In this document: positions 61,984 to 64,000 of the stretch, piece by piece | Position numbering within the stretch: position 1 is the first letter of the stretch | Layout of the letters: each line of letters begins with the position of its first letter | Assembly: GCA_021442155.1 (NCBI GenBank) | Contig: CM038228.1 | Coordinates: 10,519,179-10,583,178, forward strand | Reading direction: 5' to 3' | Length of the DNA stretch: 64,000 bases | Source: Cymbidium sinense | Taxonomy: Eukaryota; Streptophyta; Magnoliopsida; Asparagales; Orchidaceae | The notes under the pieces: generated by a model | Told to the model about the DNA's origin: nothing | Databases searched by the model: none | What the model saw: only the letters and a program-made list of their open reading frames with translations | Made by a program: the position numbers and the translations under genes

Positions 61984-64000
61984 ATGGAGCCTTCTGAAAG
62001 TCAAAATCTATGTCTTCCCATAATGTTCATGAGAAAATAGATCCGGCTTGAAATCATTTTAGTGAATCTAGATGTCTTGTTGGGAAAAAGCAGTATAAGT
62101 GTTTGTATTGTGGATTAATATACAAGGGTGGAGGCATAAATAGAATGAAGCAACATTTAGCAGAGTTAAGGGGAACATTGCTCCATGCAAAAAAGTTTCA
62201 CATGATATTCACTTTCAAATGCAAGAAAATTTAAAAGCAATATCTCAAAAAAAATAAGATACACAAGAGGATAGAGAGAGTGTACATCCTTATAATCAGC
62301 ATATTATTGAAGAAGAGATAGGCTCTTATCTATCAAAATCACAATCATCAACTATACATGATAAAGAATTAAATAAAGGAAAAAAAAAAGTAGATGAAAT
62401 TGATGCTTACTTTGCTCCAAGAACAAAACCTGGGTCATAACCATCTTTAAAAAGTGTTTTGGCATCTAAAGAAGCAATACATAGAGCTGACATAGCCATT
62501 GCTAGATGGTTTTTTTTTACAGTTGTATTCCATTCAATGCTTTAAATTTTGCATTTGCTCAGAAAGCTATAGATGCAATACTTGCTATTAAACCAGGTTA
62601 TGAACTTCCATCATATCACAGGATGAGAATTAATCTATTGAGGGATTGCAAAGAAGACTGTAAACTTCTAGTTGAATCTTATAGGTGTTGTTGGAAGGAA
62701 ACAGGGTGCACTTTAATGGATGGACATATGGAAATAGACATATTAATTAATTTTTAGTTTATTGTCCTCGAGGAGTATCTTTTAAAAATTGATGCTTCTG
62801 ACATTAAGAAAGATGTTACAACTCTTTGTTCTTTATTTGCTGAAGTAGTTGAGTGGATAGGTCCAAAAAATATTGTGCAACTTGTGACTGATAATGTAGC
62901 AAATTATAATAAGGCTGGAGAGTTATTGCATCAAAAGTACAAGAATATTTGTTGGTCTCCTTGTGCAGCACATTCCTTGAATTTGATTTTAAAAGATATT
63001 GGTAGCTTGCCTCATGTAGTGGATCTTGCTAAGAAGGCATCGAAGATAACAATATTAATTTACAATCATATTTTCCTATTATCTTGGTTGAGGAAAAGAC
63101 AAGGGTGGACTGAAATAGTACGCAAAGGAGCTACTCATTTTGCAACAACTTTTATTACTTTGAAGAGTATATATGATCATAAACATGATTTGCAAGCTCT
63201 TGCTACAAATAAGCTTTATGTGGATTCAAAGTTAGCAAAAACTGTTAAAGGAAAAGAAGCATCTTCTATCATCATGGATAACAAATTTTGGAATGATTGT
63301 TTAATCATGTCAAAAAATAACCATTAATAAGATTATTATGAGTTGTTGATTCAAACAAAAAACCATCTCTTGGTTATGTTTATGATGGCATGTATAGAAC
63401 AAGAAAGACACTTAAAAGAATGTTTAGAGGTGTTAAAAGATTGTATAAGCCATATACTTATATTATTAAGAAAAGATGGGATGAACAACTCGCCAAGGTA
63501 TCCACTCAGCTGCTTATTTCTTAAATCCACATTTTCAGTATGATCAAGAGAATTACTGTCAAAAACCAGAAGTTATGCAATGATTAATTGAACTTATTGG
63601 AAATAAAGATATATGTCCCAAGCCTAAATTGGCGATGAATGAAGTTAGAATATATCGGGATAATTTAGAAAGTTTTGGGAAGCCGATTGCCATGGCCAAA
63701 AGAAATGCAACTGGTTAGTGAGTTTTTCATAATTTCATTTATTTTCATTGTATCTCATTATCTTTATTGACATATTTTATATTTTTTGAAGTTAATTAAA
63801 ATTTTATATGAATGGTGGAAGATGTTTGGTTCTAGTGCTCTAATTTACAAAATTATTATTAGAATTTTAAGCCAAACTTCTTCTTCCGAAAGAAATTGAG
63901 TGTTTTTGAAAATTCATAAAAAGAAGAAATAATTTGGAACACAGAGGTTAAATGATCTTGTCTATGTTCATTAATCTTAATTTTAGGAACATGTATGGTT
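61984..64000 (+). pseudogene. hAT-like transposase (BED finger, DUF659), decayed and cut by window end
   Basis: hAT transposases cut and paste DNA elements; some plant relatives are domesticated nuclear proteins. From the ATG at 61,984: a BED zinc finger (about 62,055-62,165; KQYKCLYCGLIYKGGGINRM followed by KQHLAE); a basic linker; a DUF659 region (62,500-62,760; PFNALNFAFAQKAIDAILAI and YRCCWKETGCTLMDG); part of the catalytic region (62,860-63,325; LVTDNVANYNKAGELL, CAAHSLNLILKDIG, WLRKRQGWTEIVRKGATHFA); a segment near 63,370-63,500 (YVYDGMYRARKTLKRMFRG across a frameshift); and the C-terminal dimerisation region (about 63,805-63,990; WWKMFGSSALIYK, ILSQTSSSERN). Stops include TGA at 62,049-62,051 and TAG near 62,756; frameshifts are frequent. 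The 3' end lies beyond the window. Confidence 0.88.

Overview
This is nuclear DNA of a flowering plant. It is AT-rich, has long (TA)n and (GA)n runs, and contains an L1-clade LINE, Ty3/gypsy elements of the plant Tat/Ogre type, FAR1/MULE-like, hAT-like and Helitron-like sequence. I cannot place the species from sequence alone. I see no intact host gene. The window is a nested set of transposable elements, decayed transposase-like genes and pseudogene fragments. It has one 100-base assembly gap (60,760-60,859).

Layout, left to right. 0.7-2.8 kb: a broken FAR1/FHY3-related gene on the minus strand. 2.9-5.3 kb: an array of ~145-bp alternating units, most with a palindrome centred on CTCATGAG, with a plant-mobile-domain fragment inside it. 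5.8-8.7 kb and 13.7-21.9 kb: two copies of a duplicated segment. The second copy is split by a 5.7-kb LINE (14,191-19,930) with target-site duplications and a poly(A) tail; the first copy shows the site before insertion. Between them lie the leader and LTR of a truncated Ty3/gypsy relative (8.7-12.9 kb) and three ~160-bp units with (GA)n cores. 21.9-23.9 kb: two tandem units, each with a decayed CDPK/PEPKR-like kinase domain on the minus strand.

25,804-50,476 is one very large minus-strand Ty3/gypsy retrotransposon. It is bounded by the 5-bp target duplication ACAAC. Its 5' LTR is the right one (48,042-50,476). Its 3' LTR is the left one (25,804-37,490), itself split by a 7.4-kb non-coding insertion (29,292-36,721). 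Its gag, protease, RT, RNase H and integrase can all be recognised but carry many stops and frameshifts. The DNA on both sides of it looks like one AT-rich repeat ending at 52,665 in a Helitron-like hairpin plus CTAG.

52.7-61.9 kb is mostly non-coding, with fragments of the same families. 61,984 to the window end is a decayed hAT-like transposase gene (BED finger, DUF659, catalytic region, C-terminal dimerisation region) that runs off the window.

Nothing here is convincingly a new biological system. The best leads are the palindrome-bearing repeat array, the non-coding 7.4-kb nested element with its TTGAC-dense tract and CpG-rich block, the tandem kinase pseudogenes, and a small signal-peptide-like ORF kept in both copies of the segmental duplication.
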